Shown piece by piece: positions 42,616-43,140 of a DNA stretch of 43,140 nucleotides. The stretch comes from Saprospiraceae bacterium (GTDB lineage: Bacteria; Bacteroidota; Bacteroidia; Chitinophagales; Saprospiraceae). The notes beneath the pieces are model-generated. The model worked only from the letters and a program-made list of their open reading frames with translations. It did no database searches and was not told the DNA's origin. Position 1 is the first letter of the stretch, and each line of letters starts with the position of its first letter. The DNA is taken from positions 31,614 to 74,753 of the forward strand of contig JAHDDR010000003.1 of the NCBI GenBank assembly GCA_020629255.1, given 5' to 3'. The translations under genes were made by a program, and so were the position numbers.

Positions 42616-43140
42616 TTATTTAATCCAACGTTGGGTATTGAGCATGGCTTTGGGGTAATCCACTCCTAGTTTGAGATGCACTTCTTCTTGTTCTTCTTCT
42701 GTGAGCAATTCGGGAATATGGATTTTATCCGACGGAACTTCCTTGAGTTCCGGCAACCATAATTTCACATATTCGCCTTGTGGATCATAACGCCTTGCTT
42801 GGGAAATGATATTAAATGTACGATCTTCTCTAGGATCACTGCCTATTCCAGAAATTTGAATCCAATTGCCCCAATTGCTACAAGGATCATAATCCAATAA
42901 CATGGATTCGAAATATTCGGCTCCCATCTGCCAATTGACTTTTAATTCTTTTACAAGAAAACTTGCCGTATTTTGCCTTCCTCGATTTGACATAAAACCA
43001 GTTTGGTTAAGTTCCTTCATATTGGCATCTATAAATGGAATTCCAGTTCTTCCTTGTTGCCACAGATGGAAGAGTTGTTTTTCTGTGGAAAGATTAGGTA
43101 ACGGATCTTTTTTGATTCCTCCTTTTTTGAAGATAAGGTT
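42616..43140 (-). CDS. DASH cryptochrome / photolyase, C-terminal part
   Basis: 174 residues up to the window edge; the N-terminal part lies beyond 43140. The frame stays open upstream of the in-frame ATG at 43020, and the residues there (FHLWQQGRTGIPFIDAN) continue the family alignment, so that ATG is internal. The segment shows the FAD-binding helical domain of the cryptochrome/photolyase family: GRTGIPFIDANMKELNQTG, FMSNRGRQNTASF, LLDYDPCSNWGNW and QARRYDPQGEYVKLWLPEL. The wording of these motifs is that of DASH cryptochromes, which repair pyrimidine dimers in single-stranded DNA and may also sense light. No downstream gene is within reach on this strand. Confidence 0.92.
   Translation of the reverse strand, partial: NLIFKKGGIKKDPLPNLSTEKQLFHLWQQGRTGIPFIDANMKELNQTGFMSNRGRQNTASFLVKELKVNWQMGAEYFESMLLDYDPCSNWGNWIQISGIGSDPREDRTFNIISQARRYDPQGEYVKLWLPELKEVPSDKIHIPELLTEEEQEEVHLKLGVDYPKAMLNTQRWIK

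Overview
The window is a low-GC, densely coded stretch of a Bacteroidota chromosome. The group is clear from several signals. Two proteins carry type IX secretion (T9SS) sorting domains, one type A (173-2809) and one type B (29525-38842). There is a giant gliding-adhesin-like protein with SprB repeats, many lipoproteins with short signal peptides, and -7 promoter elements of the TAnnTTTG type. Gene content (secreted MORN-caspase, cry-DASH, long SprB protein, MiaE) would fit Saprospirales or a neighbouring marine lineage, but that finer placement is inference. No rRNA, tRNA, insertion sequence, prophage or CRISPR array was seen.

Layout. 1-102 is the tail of an unidentified gene. 173-2809 is a secreted T9SS protein with two jelly-roll domains, ending at a bidirectional terminator. 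2865-5130 (minus) is a three-gene operon: LEA14-like lipoprotein, ACMSD-type amidohydrolase, lipoprotein. Next on the minus strand come an RlpA/SPOR cell-wall protein and an FtsX/LolC-type permease. A CARDB-like secreted protein (8033-8848, plus) faces a GMC oxidoreductase (8855-10852, minus). 11210-11902 is an unrecognised helical protein. miaE and a secreted coiled-coil protein form a minus-strand pair.

13919-20098 is a plus-strand run: S9A prolyl oligopeptidase lipoprotein, a small lipoprotein with a TTG start, a PIF1-like helicase and a beta-helix protein. recN follows. 21944-23957 is the most unusual part: six tandem paralogous lipoproteins of 81-93 aa with CxxC...C...C cores, plus a broken seventh copy next to a perfect 18-bp inverted repeat. 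A sulfotransferase closes this block.

Then come asnB and apbE (minus), a dihydrolipoyl dehydrogenase (plus), and the 3105-aa adhesin (minus). In the adhesin I count 27 SprB-like repeats, and the middle of the array is built from four copies of a four-repeat unit of about 915 bp. An O-methyltransferase and a NodB-type deacetylase overlap by 4 bp. The last genes are a secreted MORN-caspase (40748-42391, minus) and the C-terminal part of a DASH cryptochrome (42616-43140, minus, cut by the window edge).

The common theme is the cell envelope: about a dozen predicted lipoproteins, T9SS cargo, peptidoglycan and polysaccharide enzymes, and lipoprotein traffic. Housekeeping genes (recN, miaE, lpdA, asnB) lie between them. 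The best candidates for something undescribed are the tandem small-lipoprotein array, the modular MORN-caspase and the higher-order repeat in the adhesin.
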